Made by a program: the position numbers and the translations under genes
Assembly: GCA_036927565.1 (NCBI GenBank)
Contig: JAYESD010000001.1
Location: 271,881,560 to 271,945,559, forward strand
Direction of reading: 5' to 3'
Source of the DNA: Tuctoria greenei
Taxonomy: Eukaryota; Streptophyta; Magnoliopsida; Poales; Poaceae
Length of the DNA stretch: 64,000 bases
Notes under the pieces: model-generated
The model's database searches: none
Told to the model about the DNA's origin: nothing
What the model saw: the letters and a program-made list of their open reading frames with translations, nothing else
Shown: piece by piece, positions 52,925-63,505 of the stretch
Numbering within the stretch: position 1 is the first letter of the stretch
Layout of the letters: every line of letters starts with the position of its first letter

Positions 52925-55236
52925 AACCTACCCCCCTTAAAATGAATCTCGCCCTCGAGATTCGACGCGGAAGAGAAGAGATAGGGAAATTCCTTCTTGA
53001 GATCATCTTCTAGCTCCCAAGTTGCTTCTTTTTCGGTATGGTGCTTCCATTGGACTTTACACCATCGAATCACCTTGTTCCTTGTGACTCTCTCCTTGGT
53101 TTCCAAGATTTTGACCGGTTGTTCGGCATACGTCAAATCTTCCTCTAGTTCCAATTCTTCCATTGGCACTTGATCTTCCGGTACCCTGAGACACTTCTTG
53201 AGTTGGGAAACATGAAACACATCATGTACGTCTGAAAGATGGGCTGGCATCTCCAACTTATATGCTACTTCTCCTCTTTTGTCCAAAATCTTGAATGGTC
53301 CAATATAACGAGGTGCGAGCTTGCCTCTTATGTTAAACCTCTTATGACCTCTCATTGGTGACACCTTGAGGTAAACAAAATCTCCTATTTCAAAGGCTAA
53401 TTTCCTTCTCCTATTATCCGCATAGCCTTTTTGCCTTGATTGGGCAGCCCTCAAGTTTCCACGAATTATTTGGACTTGCTTTTCGGCTTCTTGCAACACG
53501 TCCGGACCAAATACTTGAGTTTCTCCTGCCTCATTCCAGAATAAAGGTGTCCTACACTTCCTCCCATAAAGCGCTTCATATGGTGACATTTTCAAGCTTG
53601 CTTGGTAACTATTGTTGTATGAAAATTCCGCGTATGGCAAGCTTTTGTCCCAACTTTTCCCATGCTTTAAAGCACAATCTCTTAACATGTCCTCCAAAAT
53701 CTGATTGGTCCTCTCGGTTTGTCCATCCGTTTGAGGATGATATGCTGAACTAAAATTCAACCTCGTTCCCAAAGCTTCATGCAATTTTTGCCAAAATCTG
53801 GAGGTAAATTGAGAACCTCTATCCGAGACTATCTTCTTAGGGACTCCATGTCGACACACAATATGCTCCATGTATATTTCGTCCAATCGTGCAGCTGTAT
53901 ACTTGGTCTTCACAGGGACAAAATGAGCTGACTTTGTTAAGCGATCCACAATTACCCAAATTGAGTCATACCCGGACTGAGTACGCGGTAACCCAACTAT
54001 GAAGTCCATACCAATTTCTTCCCACTTCCATTCCGGAATCTTCAACGGTTGCAATAGTCCGGCTGGCCTTTGATGTTCTGCCTTGACTCGTTGGCACACA
54101 TCACATAACGCTACATATTCAGCTATGTCATTTTTCATGCTATCCCACCAATAACAAGCCTTCAAGTCCTTGTACATCTTCGTACAACCGGGGTGAATCG
54201 AGTAAGGCGAGTCATGTGCCTCCTTTAATATTGTCTCCCGAATATGCTTTACATTAGGCACAACAATTCTCTTTCCAAGCCATAAGGTACCATGTTCGTC
54301 TTCATCGAATCTGAATTCTCTCCCTTCCTCGATCCTTTCCTTGATTTCCTTGATCTCCTCATCTGTGGTTTGTGCTTCTCGAATTTCTTGCTCCAGGGTT
54401 GGGTTTAACTCCATCATCTCCATCTCATTTACAAACCCGAGGTTCAACCTTTCAAACTCCTTACATAACTCGGACGGTAACTCTCGAACTGTAAGTTGAT
54501 GGCTTACTCCCTTTCTACCCAAGGCGTCGGCCACTACATTGGCTTTTCCCGGATGATAGTTGATCCCCAAATCATAATCTTTGATGAGCTCCAACCATCT
54601 TTGTTGCCTCAAGTTCAGATCCGTTTGTGTGAAAATATACTTCAAACTCTTATGATCCGTGTAAATTTCACACCTATGTCCAAGAATATAGTGTCTCCAA
54701 ATCTTCAATGCATGTACCACGGCTGCTAGTTCAAGATCATACGTGGGGTAATTCTGCTCATGTTTCTTCAATTGTCTTGACGCATAGGCGACCACTTGAC
54801 CTTCTTGCATCAATACACATCCAAGCCCTTGTCTTGATGCATCGCAATAAATGTCAAAACTCTTGCTTACATTCGGCAATACCAAAACTGGGGCTGTTGT
54901 CAACCGCTTCTTCAACTCCTCAAAACTCTCTTGACAAGCTTGAGTCCATTGGAATGCCTTTCCCTTCATTAGCAACTCCGTCATAGGCTTGGCTATCTTG
55001 GAAAAATCCTTGATGAATCTACGGTAATATCCAGCCATCCCAAGAAAACTCCTTATTTCCTTGACGTTTTGCGGTGGTTCCCACTTCAACACGTCTCTCA
55101 CTTTTCCGGGGTCAACCGATACTCCTCCTCCTGAGATTATATGACCCAAAAATGGCACCTCTTTCAACCAAAACTGGCACTTGTTGAACTTGGCATACAA
55201 TTGATGCTTCCTCAATTTTTGCAACGTAAGCCTCAA
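52810..55236 (-). CDS. Tekay-M RT thumb, RNase H, integrase and chromodomain (808 codons open)
   Basis: The longest open frame in the window. RNase H has Asp132 (YCDASRQG), Glu169 and Asp194. The integrase zinc domain has H341, H348, C378 and C381. The catalytic triad is Asp411 (MDFIVGLPRT), Asp472 (VSDRGSQFTS) and Glu508 (QTDGQTERTN), with exactly 35 residues between the last two. The C-terminal part has the GPY-like LAPRYIGPFKIL and a chromodomain (NKVIRWCKVQWKHHTEKEAT, residues about 708-755), which in this clade targets insertion to marked chromatin. The stop lies inside the 3' LTR: residues from about 771 on are LTR-encoded. The first Met is arbitrary, because a nonsense codon just upstream (55266-55268) cuts the polyprotein; the domains themselves appear intact. 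Confidence 0.93.
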   Translation of the reverse strand: MRLTLQKLRKHQLYAKFNKCQFWLKEVPFLGHIISGGGVSVDPGKVRDVLKWEPPQNVKEIRSFLGMAGYYRRFIKDFSKIAKPMTELLMKGKAFQWTQACQESFEELKKRLTTAPVLVLPNVSKSFDIYCDASRQGLGCVLMQEGQVVAYASRQLKKHEQNYPTYDLELAAVVHALKIWRHYILGHRCEIYTDHKSLKYIFTQTDLNLRQQRWLELIKDYDLGINYHPGKANVVADALGRKGVSHQLTVRELPSELCKEFERLNLGFVNEMEMMELNPTLEQEIREAQTTDEEIKEIKERIEEGREFRFDEDEHGTLWLGKRIVVPNVKHIRETILKEAHDSPYSIHPGCTKMYKDLKACYWWDSMKNDIAEYVALCDVCQRVKAEHQRPAGLLQPLKIPEWKWEEIGMDFIVGLPRTQSGYDSIWVIVDRLTKSAHFVPVKTKYTAARLDEIYMEHIVCRHGVPKKIVSDRGSQFTSRFWQKLHEALGTRLNFSSAYHPQTDGQTERTNQILEDMLRDCALKHGKSWDKSLPYAEFSYNNSYQASLKMSPYEALYGRKCRTPLFWNEAGETQVFGPDVLQEAEKQVQIIRGNLRAAQSRQKGYADNRRRKLAFEIGDFVYLKVSPMRGHKRFNIRGKLAPRYIGPFKILDKRGEVAYKLEMPAHLSDVHDVFHVSQLKKCLRVPEDQVPMEELELEEDLTYAEQPVKILETKERVTRNKVIRWCKVQWKHHTEKEATWELEDDLKKEFPYLFSSASNLEGEIHFKGGRFVTPSFSCIMPYMHSYTCLTLTHNKRNKFKIDLEQNRT
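52925..52942 (-). other. Tekay-M polypurine tract
   Basis: Minus strand TTTTAAGGGGGGTAGGTT before the LTR; identical to that of P1. Confidence 0.85.
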
Positions 55237-55266
55237 GTGTTCCTCATGTTCCTTCTCATCCTTCGA

Positions 55267-56838
55267 TTAGATCATAATATCATCAATAAACACCACAACG
55301 AACTTATATAAGTACTCCATGAAGACTTTATTCATGAGGTACATAAAGTAGGCAGACGCATTTGTCAATCCAAAAGACATCATAGTGTACTCATAAGATC
55401 CATACCGTGTCCTAAAAGCTGTCTTGGGTATGTCCGATGGTCTAATCTTCATTTGAAAGTATCTCGACCTCAAGTCAATCTTAGAGAAGACACAAGCACC
55501 CTTCATCTGATCAAACAAGTCTTCTATGCGTGGCAAGGTGTACTTGTTCTTGATTGTTACCTCGTTGAGAGCTCGGTAATCCACGCACATCCTTTGGGAT
55601 CTGTCCTTCTTGTCCACAAATAGAACGGGCGCTCCCCAAGGTGAAGAGCTAGGGCGAATAAAACCCTTCTCTAATTGCTCTCGAATTTGTTTCTTGAGCT
55701 CCGCTAATTCCATAGGAGGCATCCTATACGGCCTCTTAGCTATAGGTGCAGTTCCAGGTATTAAATCAATAACAAACTCAACGTCTCGATCGGGTGGCAT
55801 ACCTGACAACTCATCCGGAAACACATCCAAAAATTCGCATACAACCGGAATCTCCTCAATTGCGGCACCGTCCATATGATTCAATTCCAATTGCTTCGGC
55901 GCGGTTTGAGATGCTTCAAATTCTACGGTGATCCCTTCCTCATTGGTCAACTTCACCGTCTTTGTGGCACATTTAATAACTCCATTGTGCTTCCTCAACC
56001 AGTCCATACCAAGTATAATATCCAACCCTTGAGAATCCAAAACAATGAGGTTGGCGGATAAGTCTACCCCCCTTATTCTAAGGCTTACTTTTGGACATAC
56101 TATATTTGTCCTCATCTCTCCTCCAGGAGACTTAACCAATAGAGTAAACTTCATATGAGAGATAGGCAAACTATACTTGGCAACATACTTTGATGCAATG
56201 AATGAATGCGATGCTCCAGAATCAAATAACATAGTCGCGGGATTGGAGTTGGCGAGAAACATACCAATGAACACGTCATCCGCTTGTTGAGCATCCTCCG
56301 TAGAGACATGGTTCACGTTGCCACGAGCAAAATTCTGCTGTCCACGGCTTCCTTGTGGCTGTCCTCCATTGGGTCTTGGGTTTTGCCTCGGCGCATTGCT
56401 TCCTTGACCAAGGCCTGAATTAGGACATTGATTCGCAAAGTGTCCAGCTTCTCCACAAGTATAGCACCTCTTAACTCCACCAGAATTATTGGGACAAACT
56501 TGGTTTTGAACATTGGCTCCAGGAAAATCAGCACGAGGTGCATAAGGCATCGGAGGCCTAGGTGCTTGCATGACAGGGCGCTGCTGCACAAACTGAGTTG
56601 GGCGCGGTGCATAACCAGGGCGCTGAGCAGGAATAGAGGAGCTGTAATGAGGCGCATTGGGCGGCGCAAAGCGAGGGCGCACATTACTTCCTTGTTGTTG
56701 TCCTTGATATGGCGCCTTCCTCTTGATTTCTTGCTCCATCTCACGGATCTTGTTCTCAACCACAATCGCTTTGTCCACAAGCTTCTGGAAATTGACATAA
56801 TCACAATTGAGCAATTGTACTTGGATCTCATTGTTCAA
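55267..56838 (-). pseudogene. Tekay-M gag C-terminus, protease and RT (first part)
   Basis: An open segment with the CCHC knuckle CYTCGEAGHFANQCP (about residue 125), protease MLFDSGASHSF and ILGMDWLRKHNGVIKC, the linker PDELSGMPPDRDVEF, RT motifs FIRPSSSPWGAPVLFVDKKD, FSKIDLRSRYFQM and MSFGLTNASAYFMYLMN, and YKFVVVFIDDIMI. It ends at a TAA (55267-55269 region) where P2 has a Tyr codon, two codons after the catalytic Asp pair. Substitutions such as SRYFQ for SGYFQ are visible. A single point change separates it from the 808-codon segment. Confidence 0.92.
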
Positions 56839-57484
56839 ACTCCCTCATGAACAAGTATTGCTTCCGGCTGTCCCGGCTAACATCCTCAGGCGCATACCTT
56901 GAGAGTTGAGTGAATTTGAGATATTCACTCACGCTTGATTTTCCTTGTCTCAAGTTCTCAAATTCTTGCCTCTTCAAGATCATAACACCTTCCGGCTCAT
57001 AATGAGAACGGAAACTCTCCTTGAATTCCGCCCAGGTAATTCTCTCTTGGTTCTCATGAGCATTGCAATAAGAATCCCACCAATCTGCAGCTGCTCCAAC
57101 GAGTTGATGAGAGGCAAATAGCACCTTCTCCCGGTCACTGCATTGGACAATGGCTAGCTTCTTCTCCACGGACTTGAGCCAATCATCCGCATCCATAGGG
57201 TTTGTGGCTTGAGCAAAGGTTGACGGCCTAGTCCTCATAAACTCTCCCAATCGGTTATGAGGAGGCGGGGGTGGCGGTGGAGGCATGTGGGGCTGATTGT
57301 TGATATTGCCAGCCTGTAGTTGTCCCATAGTCTGTATCATGGTCTGCATGAGCTGGTTTTGCATGGCCAATAGCTGCTCGATGTTGATAGCTCCCTGAGT
57401 AGATCCTTGCCCATTGTTGTTCTGAGGCACTCCATTGTTCTCCTCTTCATCATTGCCATCCCTCTGGTTGCGAGTCCTCACCAT
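56828..57484 (-). pseudogene. Tekay-M gag N-terminus
   Basis: It starts MVRTRNQRDGNDEEENNG, identical to P2 at the start. The capsid core shows ATNPMDADDWLKSVEKKLAI and WAEFKESFRSHYEPEGVMIL. One codon (Asn in SEYLNKF) is deleted, and a one-base insertion near 56845 turns FMRGLNNEI into a short tail with a stop. The rest of gag continues in the next frame at 56838. Confidence 0.92.
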
Positions 57485-57739
57485 CTGAAGAAAAGCAGTA
57501 GGTAAGAATTATAAAACGCCCCAACTATATGCATCAAGGGATATGAAACTAAACAACTAGCTACACTAGCCTAGGTGGACATGGTAATGCTAAAGCATCC
57601 CAAAATCCTCTATTAAGCACACAAGCAAACAATATATATAGCAAACAGCACTCCAAGCAAAAACACATCGATTCCTGAGTGCTCCTATGTGCTCTAAAGT
57701 GTCCATTCTATCTAGGCTGCATCCTACGGTCAACCTGTG
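57485..57739 (-). other. Tekay-M leader
   Basis: 255 bp between PBS and gag without a credible ORF, colinear with 46335-46589 and with the same CTTTTCTTCAG before the gag ATG. Confidence 0.6.
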
Positions 57740-57751
57740 GCTCTGATACCA
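57740..57751 (-). other. Tekay-M primer-binding site (tRNA-iMet)
   Basis: Minus strand TGGTATCAGAGC next to the 5' LTR end. Confidence 0.95.
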
Positions 57752-57754
57752 ATA

Positions 57755-60595
57755 TGTGACGCCCGGTTCCGAAAATGAACCAAGCTAACGCATATGTGTG
57801 CCCAGGATGTTCATCACACATACACGAGTGCAATCACAAAAGAGTATACAGAAAATCACCACAAGACAAGATTAGTTAACCAAATTTTATTACACAAACC
57901 AGATTATCCTCGAAAACAAGCTCTAATGAATATTAAAAACAAGTTCAACTAATGCAGCGGAAATAAACTAATTAAGCAACTAAGCAAACTAAGCATATGC
58001 AACAGGGTATGTATGCGCAGCTCCAATCAACACCACAGGCAAAGCTGACGGTAGACACGGCCTAGAACTCCGCATTATCACCATTAAACTCCCAATCCTG
58101 ACCTGCAACTGTTGGGGGGGGATTGCAAGAGTGAGTACATGTCATACTCAGCAAGTGTGGAAAGTATGACATGTGGTTGATTCAAATGACGACAATAATA
58201 ATGGTAAAGTGCTGAAAAGTACATTAAAACATTTGAAAAGCAATATAGTATAAGTGTGTGAAGTAAACCCATCATAATCATAAGTAACACCGTAATACTA
58301 AATCTGAATTCATTACCATCATCAAAAATTCCAAATTTCACCATTGTCAATAACCAGATTCAATACCAGAGATAAACTCATAAACAGCCATAACCATTAC
58401 CAAACCATAACCATCCCAAATTCCAATTTGCCTCTAATCATGGAAGTTGTCCAGGTGCTCATAACCGGGAGCACGGCTATCATGATAGTTTTAATTAACA
58501 CTCTGCAGAGTTTGTACCTCTTTACCCACGTGTTCGTGATTTCATCACCTTCCGATGACTAAAAACCTCCCTTATGCCCATGACCCGTCGGTCACATTAC
58601 ACACTTCCGTTGGTGTGTGGCCAAGAGATCACAAAATAGCCTTTACAAAAGGGATTACTAGCCTATTTAGACCCCACTGAGGTTTCACCGGTGGCGATGT
58701 CTCCCGCAGAGCACATCTTCAACCAAGGGCCCCCTCTTGAGCCATTCGGATCCCAGGGTAGTCCCACCAATCATCAACAAACCCAATCCGACTACCCCTT
58801 CCCCGAGCATCCACAATGGTCCAAACAGCACTAGCAAAGCCCTAATTAATCAGCTACGCCGCACCCATACTTGGCCTCGTGGTGGCACTGTAGTCCTGGC
58901 TTATTCTCGCATGAACCGGTCCTTAGATCTAAAGCAAGCAAACCACCATAACATCCAACCCATCCACATACCAGGCTTGCTTAGATCATCCATTACCATA
59001 CCATTTTTTAACCAGTTCATGTTAACCATAATCTCATCCATGCATAATTAAATTGAGTGATATAGTTATTCCCATCCCAGTTGTTTAAGCGAAGCAAAAA
59101 GGTAAAAACCCTTCCCGACTTTGTACCATAAATTCCAGGTGACAAGGGTGGTTTAGCAAATCTAGTAAACTTCCTACCATAGGATTCCATCAATTTGACA
59201 CAAGCATGCAGTTTTGCAAACAAAACATTTATTTTAAAACAGGATCAATATGCTTCAAGGACACTTGCCTTGCTCTTGCTGTTGATTAGGGTCAAAGCCT
59301 TCAAACTCTTGATGTTGTAGATCCTCCGCGGCACTTTCTAGCGCAAATCCGTCTAATCCACACAATAAACATACAAAACAAGAAACACAATCAAAGAGTG
59401 CACAATATTACTCAATATGTCATGACATGCATGATTAATGCAAATGCAAGGTAGAACTTGTTACTAGATTGCTTTTAATGATCACTAACTAGTTGTAATA
59501 TCTTTTAACAAGTTTATACAGGTTTGGATTCGATTAGATCAAATTTTAGAATTAATCCAACACAATTTAACCAGAAAGATCGGACTAGTCCGCTAGGGAC
59601 CGGACAAGTCCGCACTTGACGAGGTCAGCAGATTAGGGTTTTCTAGATCGACGTGAATTTGGAGATTAGGGGTTGAATTCACATAAGGAAAAGAGAATAG
59701 AAGGTATACCAGGTGTTTAGAACTCCAATGAACCAAGAAACTTGGAGGTAACACTTGGATCTTGATGATCTAGGGTTGGTGATGAACTTGGAGATGAATT
59801 GGTGGTGAAGAACGAAACTTGGTGGAGATCTCGATCCTCCTTCGTTTCCTCCTCTTCTTCTTCTTGTTTGGGATCTTCTCCTCCCTCCTTGATGGTGGAT
59901 CCCCACGAACTAGGGTTTGGGTGGGTGGAAAAGTGGCAAATAGATGTCAAACCAAGGGGTGGGGTTGTTTATATAGACGTGGAGGCTAGGGTTAGATGGA
60001 TTTCGAGTTTGGGATGAGTAGAGGCCGGTTTAGAGTCCCACATGGGCTCTAAAAGAGTTAGGCACGACGTCCCTAGGCCCACTTGATGTGAAACCTAAGA
60101 AACAAGTCGTAAAACAAAAGGTCAATCTCGGAGTCACGAAATATCGGACAAGTCCGGACAGGACCGGACTAGTCCGAAGTCGTCCAGAGAGAAAATCGGA
60201 CAAGTCTGGCCAATAATCGGACAAGTCCGATCTTAGTCAGAAAGGAAAATGGACAAGTCCGCTGGAACACCGGACTAGTCCGGAAAAGTCCAGGGACTTA
60301 GCAAATTTTCAAGGATTCATGGAATACCGGACTAGTCCGCACAAAATCGGACAAGTCCGAAGTTGTCCAGAGGCAAATATCGGACTAATCCGTAGCAAAA
60401 ACGGACAAGTCCGTTTTTAGACAGAGAGAAATCAGACTAGTCCGCAGCAAAACCGGACTAGTCCGCACTTTCCTACATTTTTAAGTGCGGTTTTGTTCCA
60501 AATCATTTTTAAACTTGTTCCTCTTGTTATGGGTTAATGTTAAACATGTGTATGAGTGCATGTAGGGCATGATGCATGAAAATGAGGGTGTTACA
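57755..60595 (-). repeat. Tekay-M 5' LTR
   Basis: TGTGACGCCC...GGGTGTTACA, 2841 bp. The palindrome array (reverse) is at about 60150-60472, the TATA box at about 59968-59977. The right flank GCCAG is Tat#5 gag. Confidence 0.95.
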
Positions 60596-62472
60596 GCCAG
60601 ACTTGGGGCGGGGGCCACTGTAGCCACTGCCCGTCGCAGAGTATTCACCGCGTTTCGGGACGTGGGGTCTGTGGCTCCCTCGTAGATGACATGGAGGGTC
60701 TTGCGGCACTCCTTATCACTGCTGGAGTCGGAGTCGCCACCCTCGAAGACAGCCTTAACTGCCCGCTGGGGTTCCTGGAACCCCATCTCGCTGTCATCCT
60801 CCTTCTCAAGATCAGCCTTCTGCTTGCCCTCCCTCTGGCGAGGGGGTGCGCCCTCCTGGCGTTGCTGCCTCTGTTTCTGTTCGCGGAAACGTTCCGCGAA
60901 CCTCTTCACTTCCCGGTACTCGCTAGCACTATGGCTATTTGTTCCGTGCACCGGGCACTTGAAGTCAGGCTCCTCGGGCTCAGGCGACTGCCTAGGGCGC
61001 TTGTCTCGGCGCGGCACTCGGGCTCCACCGGGTGCCGCAGCCGCCATTGCCTGGGCTCAGGGCATTGGCCTGTTCTTGCCACTGCCCTTCTTCTTCTTCT
61101 TGCCGCTGCTCCTCGCAGAGGCTCCTTCCTCAGTCAGGGTGGCTTCCCTTGCTTCTGAGGATGGCTGGGGGTGCCAGTTGCGCCCCTCAGCTGCCCTAGC
61201 ACATCTGTCTGCCAGGGAGAATAGCTCGGAGACATCACGCACCTCGTGCGTGGCTAGCTTCTCGAGCATCTTCTTGTCCCTCACACCTTGTCTGAACGCA
61301 ACAATAACCGATGCGCTAGCAACATGAGGGATGGTGTTCCGTACCTGGGAGAACTGCTGGATGAACGATCGCAGTGACTCTCCAGCGCGCTGTCTAACGG
61401 CTTGGAGGTCAAGCTCGGTGCCGGGGCGCTTGTAGGAACTGCCGAAGTTAGCCACGAACTGTCGGCACAACTCATCCCAGGAGGTTATGGACCCCTGGGG
61501 TAGGTTCATGAGCCATGACCGAGCTGGGCCGGTCAGGACGACGGGGAAGTAGTTAGCCATAATGGCCTCGTCACCTCCTGCAGCTAGTATCGTAGTGGTG
61601 TAGATCTGTAGGAACTCGCTTGGGTTGACGCTCCCGTCGTACTTCTCCGGCATGTGCGGCCAGAACTTTCGTGGACAGACCACGAAACGGAGGTGAGGCG
61701 CTAGCGCTGCACACCCTTGGATGGGGCTGACTGGCGCCGGCGGCGGCATCGCATACCCCGAGTGAGCAGGCGGGCCTGCGTACACCTGATGCTGGGGCGG
61801 TGTTGCATACGCCTGTGGAGGAGGCGCGACGTACGCGTGGTGCGGTGGAGGCGCGACGTACGTCTGGTGTGGTGGAGGCACAGCATGAGCCTGGGGCACA
61901 GGGCCCGGCACGTTGTAATCTGCCTTGAGGTTGCACCGACGCTCCCTCTGGCGCTCGATGGTGACTCGGCAGTCCTCTCTGGCCCTGCAGCGCTGCAGCC
62001 CGGTTCTCAGATCTGTTGTTGAGATCCTGGTCGAGCGCGACTCTGCCGTCCACCGGTCGATTGTCGGCATTCGCGACAATGACACATGCATCAGCTGGGC
62101 ATGTGTCTCCCTCGGTGGAGGTGCGTTGAGTGCGGCGGTGACGAGGTGGTCGACGTCGTTGATCCACTGCTGAGCTGCTCCCTGAGGAGCATCCCCAGCA
62201 GGAGGATTGTGGAGTAGTGCACGCGCTGCTGCGAGCGCACTCTCCGGGCTTGCAGCTGACGGCGATGTGATTGCTGTCACGGTCGGAGTACGCCGCGGAG
62301 TGGCATGTCGGCCTGCAGCCGGCGAAGTGACTGCAGGGCGACGTGAGGGTCCTGACCTTCCTGCCCTAGAGCGGTAGCCTGCTCTAGAGCGGGATGACGC
62401 CTGATCCTCCGCCACTGTCTGCCGCCGGGACTGCGCCCTGGATGAACCGGCGTTGGATTGGTCGTTCACCAT
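60596..62472 (-). pseudogene. Tat#5 gag
   Basis: It starts MVNDQSNAGSSRAQSRRQTV. An N-terminal Ser/Arg/Ala-rich region precedes a Pro/Tyr/His-rich repeat stretch (VAPPPHHAYVAPPPQAYA). The capsid core then reads FWPHMPEKYDGSVNPSEFLQ, DEAIMANYFPVVLTGPARSW, SWDELCRQFVANFGSSYKRP, ESLRSFIQQFSQVRNTIPHV and FRQGVRDKKMLEKLATHEVR. A TGA at about 61054-61056 interrupts, and the same frame goes on: AAAAPGGARVPRRDKRPRQS and CPVHGTNSHSASEYREV, a Tat knuckle whose last Cys is Tyr. It ends RRAVATVAPAPSLA at the insertion point. The best Tat gag in the window, with only one stop. Confidence 0.92.
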
Positions 62473-62503
62473 TGCTGCCGGTGGAGATCTTTACAGGGAA
62501 AAA

Positions 62504-62525
62504 GCCCCCTACCTGGCGTGCCAAA
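62504..62525 (-). other. Tat#5 primer-binding site
   Basis: Minus strand TTTGGCACGCCAGGTAGGGG directly after the LTR end TTCGACA; one base from the TGGCGCGCC form. Confidence 0.65.
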
Positions 62526-63505
62526 TGTCGAAGGTCGTAAATGACACTTCCCCCGGACCTGCTTAGAGAGTAGCCCGCGGAGGATCTTTGGATTCACGAG
62601 GGCTAGTCCCAGGAGATCGAAGGCAGCAGGATGATGAACACAGAGGATTTACGTGGTTCGGGCCGCCGGAGCGTAATACCCTACGTCCACGGGAGTGTTT
62701 TTGTATTGCCTTACTTGAGCGTGTATGAGCCTTGGTCTAATTTTTCTGTCCCTTTCAGAGGTCGTCCGCCGAGTCCTTTTATAGTTCAAGGACTCTGCAG
62801 TCACAAGGTGAGCCCCAGTACCCGACATGTGGTCATGGGGAGAGCCAAATCCTATACCAGATCTAGGATTAATTGTTATCTACTTCCGTTTGTCAGGGGT
62901 GTCAATGCGTTGTCCCGCCGCGTCGTGCGCCAGGGCTACACATAGTTGGTGATGATGGTCGTGCACGTCCTGTCCATCTTGTCCTCGTGGCCCATTCGTC
63001 CATCTTGCAGCGTGGGTCTGTACCGGCTACACGGACAAGACAGGACACTGGAGCCTTGACTTTCGCATGTGCGACTCAGCTTGCCTGGGGAAGGCGCGCG
63101 TACTTAATGCCTGTCTAAGCAGCGCACGCGTTCCTTTACTGCGGCTTCCTACCGCACTGAGTTGGCCGTCCGCCACGTGGTTGCGCTGGAGCCTGCCTCT
63201 GCGGGAAGTAAGGCACTTGACGGAACAGGCCACGTGGCGCATTCGGAGCCCACCCCTATGGAGAAGTGGAGGCTCAGCCCTGCAGGCCACGTGGTAGCTC
63301 CGGTGCCTTTCCTTGCGAGGACGCGGGATTGGCCCTGAGGTCCCGATTGGCCACGTGGCGGCTCCGGAGCCCGCCTCCGCGGGGAGGCGTGGGTCCAGTC
63401 CTGCCGGCCACGTGGCAGCTTGGGAGCCTCCCCCGACGGAGAGGTAGGATCTGGTCCTTCCCTCCTCAACGTGGCAGCCTCGGATTCGGCCTCCTAGGCA
63501 GAGGC
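62526..63505 (-). repeat. Tat#5 5' LTR (end missing)
   Basis: Colinear with 31820-32857 from TGTCGAAGGT to CTAGGCAGAGGC. The last 58 bp, including GGTACCGACA, are gone and Tekay-X LTR follows. The TATA box on the minus strand is at about 62775-62784, with CACGTGG units at about 63170-63480. Confidence 0.92.

Larger units (their letters stand above)
39528..60595. other. Tekay complex: two opposed halves inside Tat#5
   Basis: The left half (39528-50078) is plus-strand Tekay: LTR, deleted internal region, LTR, second deleted internal region, LTR fragment. The right half (50079-60595) is a minus-strand Tekay with both LTRs. The outer flanks are GCC(AA) on the left and GCCAG on the right, which fit one 5-bp target in Tat#5. 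The two outer ends, however, are in opposite orientation, which a single LTR-element insertion cannot give. More than one insertion plus deletion or inversion, or a misassembly of near-identical LTRs, must be involved. Confidence 0.7.
50079..60595 (-). mobile_element. Tekay-M, near-complete chromovirus
   Basis: 10,517 bp with LTRs of 2846 bp (50079-52924) and 2841 bp (57755-60595), PPT, PBS and a gag-pol that lacks only a few bases of function. Domain order is gag, protease, RT, RNase H, integrase, chromodomain: Ty3/gypsy, Tekay clade. The flanks (GCATC left, GCCAG right) do not form a TSD, so one or both ends were rearranged after insertion, or the two LTRs come from different insertions. 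Confidence 0.93.
31820..63505 (-). mobile_element. Tat#5 element (contains the nested Tekay complex)
   Basis: A minus-strand Tat element with both LTRs: 3' LTR 31820-32857, antisense ORF, integrase, RNase H, protease, then (after the nested complex) gag, PBS and the 5' LTR truncated at 63505. Gag (ending near APAPSLA) and protease (starting APHHKW) join without loss when the nested DNA is removed. It lacks a reverse transcriptase. The left flank GGCCC (31815-31819) is the likely TSD; the right one is lost in a deletion. Confidence 0.88.

Noticed and set aside
50079..60595. Claiming Tekay-M as an autonomous, active element
   Set aside because: A gag frameshift near 56845, a nonsense codon in RT near 55267 and the lack of a matching TSD argue against it.
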